Shown here: positions 43,570-50,944 of the stretch, piece by piece
Numbering within the stretch: the stretch's first letter is position 1
How the letters are laid out: every line of letters begins with the position of its first letter
The notes under the pieces: model-generated
The model's database searches: none
The model's input: only the letters and a program-made list of their open reading frames with translations
Told to the model about the DNA's origin: nothing
Made by a program: the position numbers and the translations under genes
NCBI RefSeq assembly: GCF_002192255.1
Contig: NZ_CP021768.1
Coordinates: forward strand, 2,312,001-2,376,000
Reading direction: 5' to 3'
Source of the DNA: Stenotrophomonas sp. WZN-1
Lineage (GTDB): Bacteria; Pseudomonadota; Gammaproteobacteria; Xanthomonadales; Xanthomonadaceae
Length of the DNA stretch: 64,000 bases

Positions 43570-44447
43570 AGGCGCGGCTGGCGGTGATGCTGCTGGTCTC
43601 TGCATCGTCTCTCGCATCGCCCTCGGGACGGCTGCAGCTCATAGGCCCCGCCGAACGCTTTGCCCCCGGCATTGCATCCACACGGCATGACGAGATCCGA
43701 CTGACCCTGAGCCCGGACGGAAAGACCGCGCTGTGGTTCAGCCGCAACCGGCCAGGCGGTCCGGGCGGGTATGACATCTGGATCTCGCACCGCGAAGGTG
43801 ATCGCTGGCGGCCCGCCACACCAGTGCCGTTCAACTCGCCGGGGCGCGACTTCGATCCCGCATTCTCCGCAGATGGGCGCGTCGTGTATTTCTGCTCGGA
43901 CCGCGCAGGCGGCCAGGGCGGCGACGATCTGTACCGGGTCAGCGTGGGGGGCGACGGTCAATTCGGCACGCCGGTCAATCTTGGCCCTGCAGTGAACAGT
44001 GCGGCCGACGAGTTCGCGCCGATGCTCTCGCCGGACGATCGTACGCTGTTGTTCTCCAGCGATCGTGCGGGCGGCGCAGGCGGCCATGACCTCTATAGCG
44101 CGGCAATGATCGGCGGTGTGACGCAGCCGGCGCGGGCGCTGCCTGGCGGCATCAATACCGCCGCGCAGGAATTCGATGCCACCTTCCTCGGCGATGGCCG
44201 CACGGTGGTGTTTGCCCGTGCCCTGGACTTTGGCAGTGCACCGGTGCGCCAGTTCGTTGCCTACGAGCATGCAGGCCGCCATGACGCGGGCCATGCATTG
44301 TCCTCGCCCATGAACGAGCCTGGCGGCGACAGCTACGGCGCAATGCTGGATGGTTCGCGCCGCGACATGCTCACCTACTCAGCGCGCCGCGCAGGCGGTG
44401 AGGGTCTGGACCTGTACCGCGTCCGCTACCGGATGACGCAGCCTTGA
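43566..44447 (+). CDS. Exported WD40-like (PD40) beta-propeller protein
   Basis: 293 residues with an N-terminal signal peptide (RLAVMLLVSASSLASP). Blade repeats are obvious: LSPDGKTALWFSRNRPGG-GGYDIW, FSADGRVVYFCSDRAGGQGGDDLY, LSPDDRTLLFSSDRAGGAGGHDLY, as in TolB/PD40 proteins. It likely binds protein or glycan in the periplasm. The start overlaps the stop of the DUF1579-like gene, so the two are expressed together. Confidence 0.85.
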   Translation: MKARLAVMLLVSASSLASPSGRLQLIGPAERFAPGIASTRHDEIRLTLSPDGKTALWFSRNRPGGPGGYDIWISHREGDRWRPATPVPFNSPGRDFDPAFSADGRVVYFCSDRAGGQGGDDLYRVSVGGDGQFGTPVNLGPAVNSAADEFAPMLSPDDRTLLFSSDRAGGAGGHDLYSAAMIGGVTQPARALPGGINTAAQEFDATFLGDGRTVVFARALDFGSAPVRQFVAYEHAGRHDAGHALSSPMNEPGGDSYGAMLDGSRRDMLTYSARRAGGEGLDLYRVRYRMTQP

Positions 44448-44515
44448 AGGCAGGTGGTGTCGATTTGCAGCGCCCCGGTTCGTCGAGAGGATGAATACCC
44501 AAGGAGAAAATGCAG

Positions 44516-45052
44516 ATGCCCTCCCATCAGTCCCTTGCATGCGCCTGCGGCCAGGTCCGCCTGGCCATCACCGGTCGCCCCATCGCCACCGTCGAATGCT
44601 GCTGCGACAGCTGCCGCAGGGCCGGCACCCAGCTGCAGTCAATGCCTGGAGCGCCGCAGGTACTTGGACCACAAGGCCAGACGCATTTCGTAATGCAGCG
44701 CAAGGATCGCGTCCGCATCGAGGCGGGGCAATCCCTGCTCCACGCATTTCGGCTGTCGACCAGGGGCGGAAGCCGCCGGGTCCTGGCGGGCTGCTGCAAT
44801 ACGCCGCTCTTCCTGGAGTTCAGCGGTGGCCATTGGCTGAGCCTGTATGGCCTGCTGTGGCCGGCATCGGAAAGACCCGCCGTGGAGATGCGGACGATGG
44901 TCAGTGATCTTCCTGATGCGTCTGCCCTTCCGGACGATGTGCCGAACCTGAAGACCCGGTCGCTGCGGGTCTATGCACGGCTGATGACGGCCTGGATCGC
45001 CATGGGCTTCCGCAGCCCACGCATCGACGTCGCGGGAGATACCCATGCCTGA
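44516..45052 (+). CDS. DUF6151 / GFA-like zinc-binding protein
   Basis: 178 residues from ATG 44516 (AAGGAG 9 bases upstream; an ATG two codons earlier is also possible). CACGQVRL, VECCCDSCRRAG and VLAGCCNTPLFLEF give the cysteine pattern of the glutathione-dependent formaldehyde-activating (GFA) fold. True GFA enzymatic activity is unproven for this subgroup. Convergent with the sigma-54 activator gene. Confidence 0.78.
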   Translation: MPSHQSLACACGQVRLAITGRPIATVECCCDSCRRAGTQLQSMPGAPQVLGPQGQTHFVMQRKDRVRIEAGQSLLHAFRLSTRGGSRRVLAGCCNTPLFLEFSGGHWLSLYGLLWPASERPAVEMRTMVSDLPDASALPDDVPNLKTRSLRVYARLMTAWIAMGFRSPRIDVAGDTHA

Positions 45053-45071
45053 GCACGTCGCGGCCGGCTGA

Positions 45072-46427
45072 TCAGCGCTGCGCCGGCAGTTCCAGCCGAT
45101 GCTTGCGGCACAACCGGTACACGGTCACCCGAGAGATCTGCATCTGCCGCGCGCACTCCGAGACGTTGTAGCCGGTCTGGCGCAGCGTCTGCAGCAGCAC
45201 ATCGCGCTCGGCCTGGCCGCGGGCATCGTGCAGCATCGGGCTCGGCAGCGCCTGCGCGGGCTCGCCCAGTTCCAGGTCGCGCTCACTGATCAGCTCGCCT
45301 TCTGCCATGATCGCCGCCCGTTGCACGCGATTGAGCAGTTCACGCACGTTGCCGGGCCAGCCGAATCGACGCAGCGCCTGCAGCGCCGCCGGTGCGAAAC
45401 CCCGCGCACGCACGCTGTGGCGCAGCCGGAAGCAGCGCAGGAAGTGTTCGGCCAGCAGCTGCACATCGGCACCGCGCTCGCGCAGTGGCGGCATCAGCAG
45501 CCGCAGTACGTTGAGCCGGTAGTAGAGATCACTGCGGAACCGCCCCTGCGCCACTGCGTGCTCCAGTTCGACGTGGGTGGCCGCCAGTACCCGCACGTCC
45601 GCGCGCAGCGGCTGGCTGCTGCCCACGCGCTCGAACGTGCCCTCCTGCAGCACGCGCAGCAGGCTGATCTGCGCCTCGGGCGGCAGGTCACCCACCTCGT
45701 CAAGGAACACGGTGCCACCGTGCGCCGATTCGAACACGCCGATCTGGCGCTTGTCGGCGCCGGTGAACGAACCGCGCTCGTGGCCGAACAGCTCCGACTG
45801 CACAAGGTTGGCCGGGATGGCACCGCAGTTGACCGCGATGAACGGCTTCCCAGCGCGCCCGGACAGCGCGTGCAGTGCATGTGCCGCCAGTTCTTTGCCC
45901 GTACCGGTTTCACCGGTCACCAGGACCGGAAGTTCAACCGGCGCAAACTTGTGCAGTACCGTGCGCACCGCGTGCAGCGCGGGGCTTTCGCCGATCAATG
46001 CGCGCGGTCCCTGTCCCCCGCAGGCGCCATCGGCAGCAGGTTCGTCCGCCTCGAACTGTTGGCGCATCGCCGCCACCAGGTCGTGCAGCCCGAAGGGCAG
46101 CGTGAACCGCGCAAGGCAGCGCTGCAGCAGGGGCAACCAGGCCGCCGGCGTGGGCCCCGCGCCGGGTGGCAGTACCGCCAGCCAGGGCAGATGCGCGTGC
46201 TGTTCGATCCAGGGCGCCAGCAACTGCAGCGCGGGTGTATCCAGATGGCGAAGATCCAGCACGGCGAGCAGCCGATCACGCCCGCGCAGCCCGATCGCCA
46301 TCGCCGGATCAGGCTGGATGCGACGCACGTACCAGCCTGCGGCCGCCAGCGCACTGCGCTCGTTCGCCAGCGGCTCGCCGAACCAGAGCACGCAACGTGA
46401 TGTAGAAGCCTCCGGGACCGCCGCCAT
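45072..46427 (-). CDS. Sigma-54 enhancer-binding regulator, VpsR-like
   Basis: 451 residues. Residues 1-125 form a receiver-like VpsR-type domain without an obvious phospho-site. The AAA+ domain follows: Walker A GETGTGKE, SELFGHERGSFTGA (the sigma-54 loop GAFTGA with one A-to-S change), Walker B GGTVFLDEVGDL, and ADVRVLAATH. The C-terminus (YNVSECARQMQISRVTVYRL) is a Fis-type helix-turn-helix. It is divergent from the fap operon, whose upstream region has a -24/-12 promoter and dyads, so it is very likely the activator of fap. VpsR proteins respond to c-di-GMP; that is possible here but not shown. Confidence 0.92.
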   Translation of the reverse strand: MAAVPEASTSRCVLWFGEPLANERSALAAAGWYVRRIQPDPAMAIGLRGRDRLLAVLDLRHLDTPALQLLAPWIEQHAHLPWLAVLPPGAGPTPAAWLPLLQRCLARFTLPFGLHDLVAAMRQQFEADEPAADGACGGQGPRALIGESPALHAVRTVLHKFAPVELPVLVTGETGTGKELAAHALHALSGRAGKPFIAVNCGAIPANLVQSELFGHERGSFTGADKRQIGVFESAHGGTVFLDEVGDLPPEAQISLLRVLQEGTFERVGSSQPLRADVRVLAATHVELEHAVAQGRFRSDLYYRLNVLRLLMPPLRERGADVQLLAEHFLRCFRLRHSVRARGFAPAALQALRRFGWPGNVRELLNRVQRAAIMAEGELISERDLELGEPAQALPSPMLHDARGQAERDVLLQTLRQTGYNVSECARQMQISRVTVYRLCRKHRLELPAQR

Positions 46428-46601
46428 GCTTCCCCCAGCATCCGGACACCGTCGGCGGACTGTCAGGCAATCACCGGCGTGCCGCCCCCCGCCGGGACCT
46501 CTACGGCCACCGCGGCGGCCTTTGTTGGGCGGATCCTAGCGCTGAGCTAAACGACGGCGCAATGAGCGGCGCGTCAAGAAAACACTGGCTGAAGCGGCGC
46601 C

Positions 46602-46714
46602 GTTACAGGCCGCGGCGCCGCCTGTAACACCCATGCGACAGTCGGGCGCCCGCCTTGCCCTGCGGCGCCTGGCCCTGCGCAGTTCCAACATTCTTCCCAC
46701 GCCGCTGTAACAGC
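46602..46714. promoter_or_regulatory. Putative upstream activator sites (TGTAAC dyads) for fap
   Basis: GTTACAGGC-N9-GCCTGTAAC (46602-46628) is a perfect 9-base inverted repeat. A shorter dyad with the same core, GCTGTAACAGC, is at 46704-46714. They lie about 160-190 and 75-85 bases before the -12 box of the fap promoter, the distance range used by sigma-54 enhancer-binding proteins. The adjacent VpsR-like activator is the obvious candidate binder. Confidence 0.6.
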
Positions 46715-46774
46715 CCGGCAGCAGCACCCTGCTCCGTCCAGCGGCTGCCGGCAGGCCGCACAGGCCTTCCGGGG

Positions 46775-46791
46775 TTGGCACGGTTGATGCG
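46775..46791 (+). promoter_or_regulatory. Sigma-54 (-24/-12) promoter of the fap operon
   Basis: TTGGCACGGTTGATGCG matches the consensus TGGCACG-N4-TTGC with one mismatch, and the GG and GC dinucleotides have the required spacing. A transcript would start near 46802, about 22 bases before the fapA start codon. A sigma-54 activator gene is divergently placed directly upstream. Confidence 0.75.
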
Positions 46792-46823
46792 TGGTTCCGC
46801 CGCACCCATCGCGGGAGATCGGC

Positions 46824-47354
46824 ATGGACGGCACCACCCTGTTTCGCGGCCTGGCCGCAACGCTTGCAGTGAGCCTGCTGGCGATTGGCGCGGACGCCGC
46901 TGCATCCGGCGCCCGCCAGGGCGTGAAGGCACAACCGGGCGAGATTGTCCTGTTGCGGGACGTGGCCGCGCGGCCGGCCTATCGCATGGCGCCCCCTGGC
47001 ATGGCGCTGATCGCCGACCCGAAACCGCAGCGCGAGATTGCCAGCGCATTGGGCACCGCTGGCCCGTCGACCGGCATGGACGAACTGAGCGATGAGGACT
47101 ATGCCGGCATGGGGGCCGGACAGGCGGCCTCCGCCGCGTCGCCGCGTGGGACGACGGTTGAACGGGTTACCCAGCAGGCGTTGGGTGGCACGCTGGGCCG
47201 CGGCAGTGACGGCATGGTCGGCAGCAGCCTCGGTGGCGCCCTGGGTGGCCCACTCGGCGCCGTCGGCAACAGCACACGCGGCATCAGCGATACCGTGCGC
47301 GGCGCGCTCGCCCAGTTCCCGTTGCAGGGCCCGGCCCCGGCAGGTGGCAAGTGA
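46824..47354 (+). CDS. fapA: FapA-like small exported protein of the amyloid operon
   Basis: 176 residues from ATG 46824 (GGGAG upstream). A signal peptide (GLAATLAVSLLAIGADA) is followed by a low-complexity, Gly/Ala-rich mature chain ending GALAQFPLQGPAPAGGK. Position as first gene before two repeat proteins, a C39 peptidase-like gene, a secreted protein and an outer-membrane channel matches fapA, whose product in Pseudomonas modulates fibre assembly as a periplasmic chaperone-like protein. Assigned mainly by order and export signal; the sequence itself is not strongly diagnostic. Confidence 0.7.
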   Translation: MDGTTLFRGLAATLAVSLLAIGADAAASGARQGVKAQPGEIVLLRDVAARPAYRMAPPGMALIADPKPQREIASALGTAGPSTGMDELSDEDYAGMGAGQAASAASPRGTTVERVTQQALGGTLGRGSDGMVGSSLGGALGGPLGAVGNSTRGISDTVRGALAQFPLQGPAPAGGK

Positions 47355-47968
47355 AGCGGGTACGTTGGCAGTTGCTGGCCCTGTTCGCCACGCCGTTGAT
47401 GGCGCAGGCCGACGACTACAGCGGCATGCTCGCCTACCTCGACGTGGCCCGCATCGACGGCCGCGCCCTGGCGGGTGCAAACGGCGCCATCGCGGTGAAC
47501 CAGGCCGCCGGCGACCTCAACCTGCAGGCCAACCTGCGCGGCATCGCCACGGGCGAACGTGCCGGCGTGTCGATCACCAACCGGCAACTGCAGGGCGGCA
47601 ATCGCGTGCTGAGCGCACCACTGCACGCCACCGCCGTCATCGACGGCAACGCACTGGCGGGCGCCAGTGGCATCGCATCCATCAACCAGGCCAGCGGCAT
47701 CGCCAACACGACGTTCAACGTCGTCAGCGCGACGCTGGCCCGACAGGGCATACGCGAAACCGACGATACGGCGCTGGCCGCCGAAGGTTCCGCGTTGGCA
47801 GGGGGGCGGGACGACGCCGGTCGCGGCGTCGCGACGGGCACCCGCAGCGCTGGTGTCACCAGCACGGCGCTGCGGGGATTCGACGGGGTCCTGCAACTCA
47901 ATCAGATCGCGGGCAGCGGCAACGACACGGCCAATGTGCTGGGCCTGGTCGTGCAGGACCGCCCGTGA
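47351..47968 (+). CDS. fapB: FapB-like minor amyloid subunit / nucleator
   Basis: 205 residues from GTG 47351, overlapping the fapA stop (GTGA). Signal peptide about 1-20. Three imperfect amyloid repeats of the form G-x-NQ-x2-G-x2-N-x3-N: NGAIAVNQAAGDLNLQAN (44-61), SGIASINQASGIANTTFN (106-123) and GVLQLNQIAGSGNDTANV (179-196). Such Asn/Gln/Gly motifs form the cross-beta core in Fap and curli proteins. FapB nucleates FapC fibres in Pseudomonas. Confidence 0.8.
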   Translation: MKRVRWQLLALFATPLMAQADDYSGMLAYLDVARIDGRALAGANGAIAVNQAAGDLNLQANLRGIATGERAGVSITNRQLQGGNRVLSAPLHATAVIDGNALAGASGIASINQASGIANTTFNVVSATLARQGIRETDDTALAAEGSALAGGRDDAGRGVATGTRSAGVTSTALRGFDGVLQLNQIAGSGNDTANVLGLVVQDRP

Positions 47969-48011
47969 CAACCACCCAACCGATGCACCACCTGATGAGA
48001 GAGAGGGCACC

Positions 48012-49328
48012 ATGAAAGCGACCGTCAAACGGACCATGCTCGCCATGGCGATTGCCACTGCCTCGACCGCCGCTGCGGCCAATGGCTGGGACAACCAGAA
48101 CGCCAACGCGAACATCAACCACAACCACACCGTCAGCGAAACCCGCAACGACACCCACAACCATACCGACAACGACGTGCGCAACCGCACCGTCAACGTC
48201 AATGTGCAGAAGCACAGCAACATCCAGGCCGACGAACGCAAGGAAAAGAACAACCACGGCGTCGACGTGAACCTGGAGAAGGACCTGCGCCTGAGCACCG
48301 ACGTCAACTTCTCCGGCGACCCCAACATCACCGGCGACATCGATCTCGACTCTGCGGCCATCGCGGTGATCGACAACCGCCAGTCGATCAGCAACAACGC
48401 CACCAGCAACAGCCTGGTCACCAACAGCGCGTCCATCGGTGACAGCGTGGGTGCCGGTGCCTCCGGCAACCTGGGCTTCAACGTGGTCTCCGGCGACAAC
48501 AACGCACAGGACAATGCCGCATCGCTGTCCGCTGCCGACGCCTCCTTCAGCTTCGGCATGGCCGACGCCGAGGTGTTCGTCAACCAGGCCGGCTTCGGCA
48601 ATGCCACCATGAACTCCGGCGTCACCAACGCCGCAGGCCTGGGCGGCAATGCCTTCGGCGGCGCGTCCGGCAACATCGGCGTGAACATCGCCTCGGGCAA
48701 CAACAACGAGCAGAAGAACGCGCTCGCGGCCTCGGTAGCGACCACGGCGGTGGCGCAGTCGAGCATCAGCTCCAACCAGGTCTCCACCGGCAACACGGTC
48801 AGCAACGCCGGTTTCGTGCAGTCCTACACCGATACCGTGCAGGTCGGCATGCATGGCGGCGTCAGCGGCCTGACCCTGGCCTATGGTGCGGGCACTTACC
48901 GCGGCACCGGCAACGCCTACCAGATGGCCAATTACTACCTGGACACCTGGAATGGCGAGCTGCCGCACCCGGGTGGCAACAGCACCGGCCACATCGACCT
49001 GGACAACCAGATCCAGAACGCCACGATGAACCCCAACCGGCCGGGGGTGGGCGGCCTGGGCTTCGATACGCGTGAAAGCGGCACCAGCCAGTTCGTCGAA
49101 CTGGGCGTGGCCGACCTGTATGCCAGCCTGAGCGGCACGGTCAGCACCACGCGCTGGGTGAACGTCAACGCGACCAACACCTCGGCGTTGTCCGGCAGTG
49201 CCTTCTCCGGCGCCTCCGGCAACATCGGCGTGAACGTCGCGGCGGGCACCGGCAACCTGCAGGCCAACAGCCTGGCCCTGGCCGTGGCCCAGCCCAGCAC
49301 CGGCGGCGGTGGCGGCAGCGGCGAGTAA
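48012..49328 (+). CDS. fapC: FapC-like major amyloid subunit
   Basis: 438 residues with signal peptide (MLAMAIATASTAAAA). A His/Asn/Asp-rich N-terminal region (about 25-95) is followed by three repeats of the amyloid motif: SGNLGFNVVSGDNNAQDN (151-168), SGNIGVNIASGNNNEQKN (219-236) and SGNIGVNVAAGTGNLQAN near the C-terminus, with long linkers. This is the three-repeat plan of FapC. There is no Cys, unlike the CxxC I recall from Pseudomonas FapB/FapC. The C-terminus is a Gly-rich tail. Strong hairpins follow the stop. Confidence 0.85.
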   Translation: MKATVKRTMLAMAIATASTAAAANGWDNQNANANINHNHTVSETRNDTHNHTDNDVRNRTVNVNVQKHSNIQADERKEKNNHGVDVNLEKDLRLSTDVNFSGDPNITGDIDLDSAAIAVIDNRQSISNNATSNSLVTNSASIGDSVGAGASGNLGFNVVSGDNNAQDNAASLSAADASFSFGMADAEVFVNQAGFGNATMNSGVTNAAGLGGNAFGGASGNIGVNIASGNNNEQKNALAASVATTAVAQSSISSNQVSTGNTVSNAGFVQSYTDTVQVGMHGGVSGLTLAYGAGTYRGTGNAYQMANYYLDTWNGELPHPGGNSTGHIDLDNQIQNATMNPNRPGVGGLGFDTRESGTSQFVELGVADLYASLSGTVSTTRWVNVNATNTSALSGSAFSGASGNIGVNVAAGTGNLQANSLALAVAQPSTGGGGGSGE

Positions 49329-49337
49329 GCGCACCAC

Positions 49338-49407
49338 CCCGGCCGTCCGCCAATGGCCGGGTTCCCGGGAGCCCCTGTCCCTCCTCCCCCTTGGGGCAGG
49401 GGCTCCC
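49338..49407 (+). promoter_or_regulatory. Two consecutive strong hairpins between fapC and fapD
   Basis: CCCGGCC-N10-GGCCGGG at 49338-49361 and GGGAGCCCCTG-N19-CAGGGGCTCCC at 49367-49407 are both perfect inverted repeats. Neither has a U-run, so they are unlikely to be complete terminators; they could stabilise the 3' end of the fapABC message or attenuate transcription of fapDEF, giving more subunit than secretion machinery. Confidence 0.7.
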
Positions 49408-49427
49408 TCCTGCTGCTGGAGAACACG

Positions 49428-50132
49428 ATGAGCCGCTACCGCCTCTCGATACGCCTGCTGGCCTGCCTGTTGTTGCTGGGCGGGGCGTCGGCGTGGGCGG
49501 GCGATGTCCGTTTCGCCGGCGTGCTGCCCAATGGCGCACTGCTGCAGCAGAAGGTGGAAAGCATGCAGGAACGGCGCTACCGCAACGTGGTACGGCAGCA
49601 CACTGACTACAGCTGCGGAGCGGCGGCACTGGCCACCATCCTGCGCCATGCCTACCACCTGCAGACCGACGAGGCCACGGTGATCGAAGGGATGATGGGG
49701 GTCTCCGATCCGGCGCTGGTGGCCGAGCGCGGCTTCTCGCTGCTCGACATCAAGCGCTACGTGGAATCACTGGGCATGCGCGGGCGCGGCTACCGCATCG
49801 ATGAAGCACGCCTGCGCACCTTGCGCGTTCCCGGTCTTGTGCTGATGGACGTGCGTGGCTTCCGCCACTTCGTGGTGCTCAAGCAGGTGCGCGACGGCGT
49901 CGTCGAGGTGGCTGATCCCATCCTTGGCAACCGCAGCCTGGCGTTGCCTGAATTCCTCGCTGCGTGGCCCTCGCGTGCCGTATTCGTGGTGATCGGCAGT
50001 GATTTCGATCGCAACACAGTCCTGCTGCAACCCAGCGAACGGCCCAGCGCCCGCGCGCTCTACGCGCGGCAGGGGCCGATCACCGATGCCGAACTGGTCG
50101 ACTTCGGCTTCAGCCACGCCGACCTGTTCTGA
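49428..50132 (+). CDS. fapD: FapD-like C39-family cysteine peptidase
   Basis: 234 residues with signal peptide about 1-24. C39 peptidase core: Gln57 and Cys63 in RQHTDYSCGAAALATIL, His147 in GFRHFVVLK and Asp163 in VADPI complete the triad. Length and periplasmic targeting equal FapD, which is needed for fibre export, whereas bacteriocin C39 domains are cytoplasmic and fused to ABC transporters. ATG 49428 has GGAG 8 bases upstream. Confidence 0.9.
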   Translation: MSRYRLSIRLLACLLLLGGASAWAGDVRFAGVLPNGALLQQKVESMQERRYRNVVRQHTDYSCGAAALATILRHAYHLQTDEATVIEGMMGVSDPALVAERGFSLLDIKRYVESLGMRGRGYRIDEARLRTLRVPGLVLMDVRGFRHFVVLKQVRDGVVEVADPILGNRSLALPEFLAAWPSRAVFVVIGSDFDRNTVLLQPSERPSARALYARQGPITDAELVDFGFSHADLF

Positions 50133-50145
50133 AGGAGGCTCCGCC

Positions 50146-50895
50146 ATGTTCCGCCACCCCCTGTTGCTGGTCCTGCTGCTGGCGTGCCCCGCCCTGCCCC
50201 TGCAGGCAGCGGATGCCGCGCCCGGCCGCGGCCTGAAGGAAATCCCGGACCCCGAACTGAACCTGATGCGCGGCCGCTACACCGTGGGCGGCAACACCGT
50301 GGCCTGGTTCGGAGTGACGATGGTCTCGCAATGGCAGGCCGGCAACGGAAGTGCGCTGCAGGGTGCGTTGACCCTGGGCATGGACTTCCGTGGCGGCGGC
50401 AGCCCGAAACTGAGCTTCCAGCCCAGCGTGCACGTGACCCCCGCAGATGCGCCGCTGCCGCAGACGCAGGGGCGCCACATCGACAGCAGTGGCCTGGCCA
50501 ATGCCAGCGGCCTGGTGCAGAGCGTGCAGGTGGCCGGCGACGGCAACATCGCACGCAATGCGACCACGCTGGTGGTACGCAATGGCGCGGTGCCGGTGCT
50601 GTCGGGTGACGGTGCGCATTCGCTCAGTGCACAGGATGCAGGCATCTCGGCCTCTGCGGTGCTCGATGGCAACCAGGCACGCCTGCAGCTTCAGGTGGAT
50701 GGCCAGGGCCTGGTCCAGCAATGGATACGCAACGGCAGCGTCGGCCAGGGCATCGCCCTGAACGGTGACGGCCAGATCGCCAGCAACCAGCTGCGGCTGG
50801 AGCTGGTGCGGGATACCGCGGGCGGCAACCTGCCGTTGAGCCAGAACGTGGCCCAGGCGATTGCGATGAACCGCGGCATGGGGCCGGGCCGGTAG
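50146..50895 (+). CDS. fapE: FapE-like exported protein
   Basis: 249 residues from ATG 50146 (GAAGGAGG upstream). Signal peptide (LLLVLLLACPALPLQA). The mature part is beta-rich with regular alternation, e.g. SGLANASGLVQSVQVAGDGN and GQGIALNGDGQIASNQLRLEL, resembling the amyloid-repeat spacing, consistent with FapE being exported and found as a minor fibre component in Pseudomonas. Assigned by order between fapD and fapF. Confidence 0.72.
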   Translation: MFRHPLLLVLLLACPALPLQAADAAPGRGLKEIPDPELNLMRGRYTVGGNTVAWFGVTMVSQWQAGNGSALQGALTLGMDFRGGGSPKLSFQPSVHVTPADAPLPQTQGRHIDSSGLANASGLVQSVQVAGDGNIARNATTLVVRNGAVPVLSGDGAHSLSAQDAGISASAVLDGNQARLQLQVDGQGLVQQWIRNGSVGQGIALNGDGQIASNQLRLELVRDTAGGNLPLSQNVAQAIAMNRGMGPGR

Positions 50896-50944
50896 CACTA
50901 CGGCACGGCGTTGGGGGAAGCGTTCCACAACGCAGGACACGAAC

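Noticed and set aside
47898..49658. 586-codon minus-strand frame and the 568-codon frame at 47099-48805
   Set aside because: Mirror images of the amyloid subunit genes. The repetitive GC-rich codons of fapB/fapC leave the complementary frames open.
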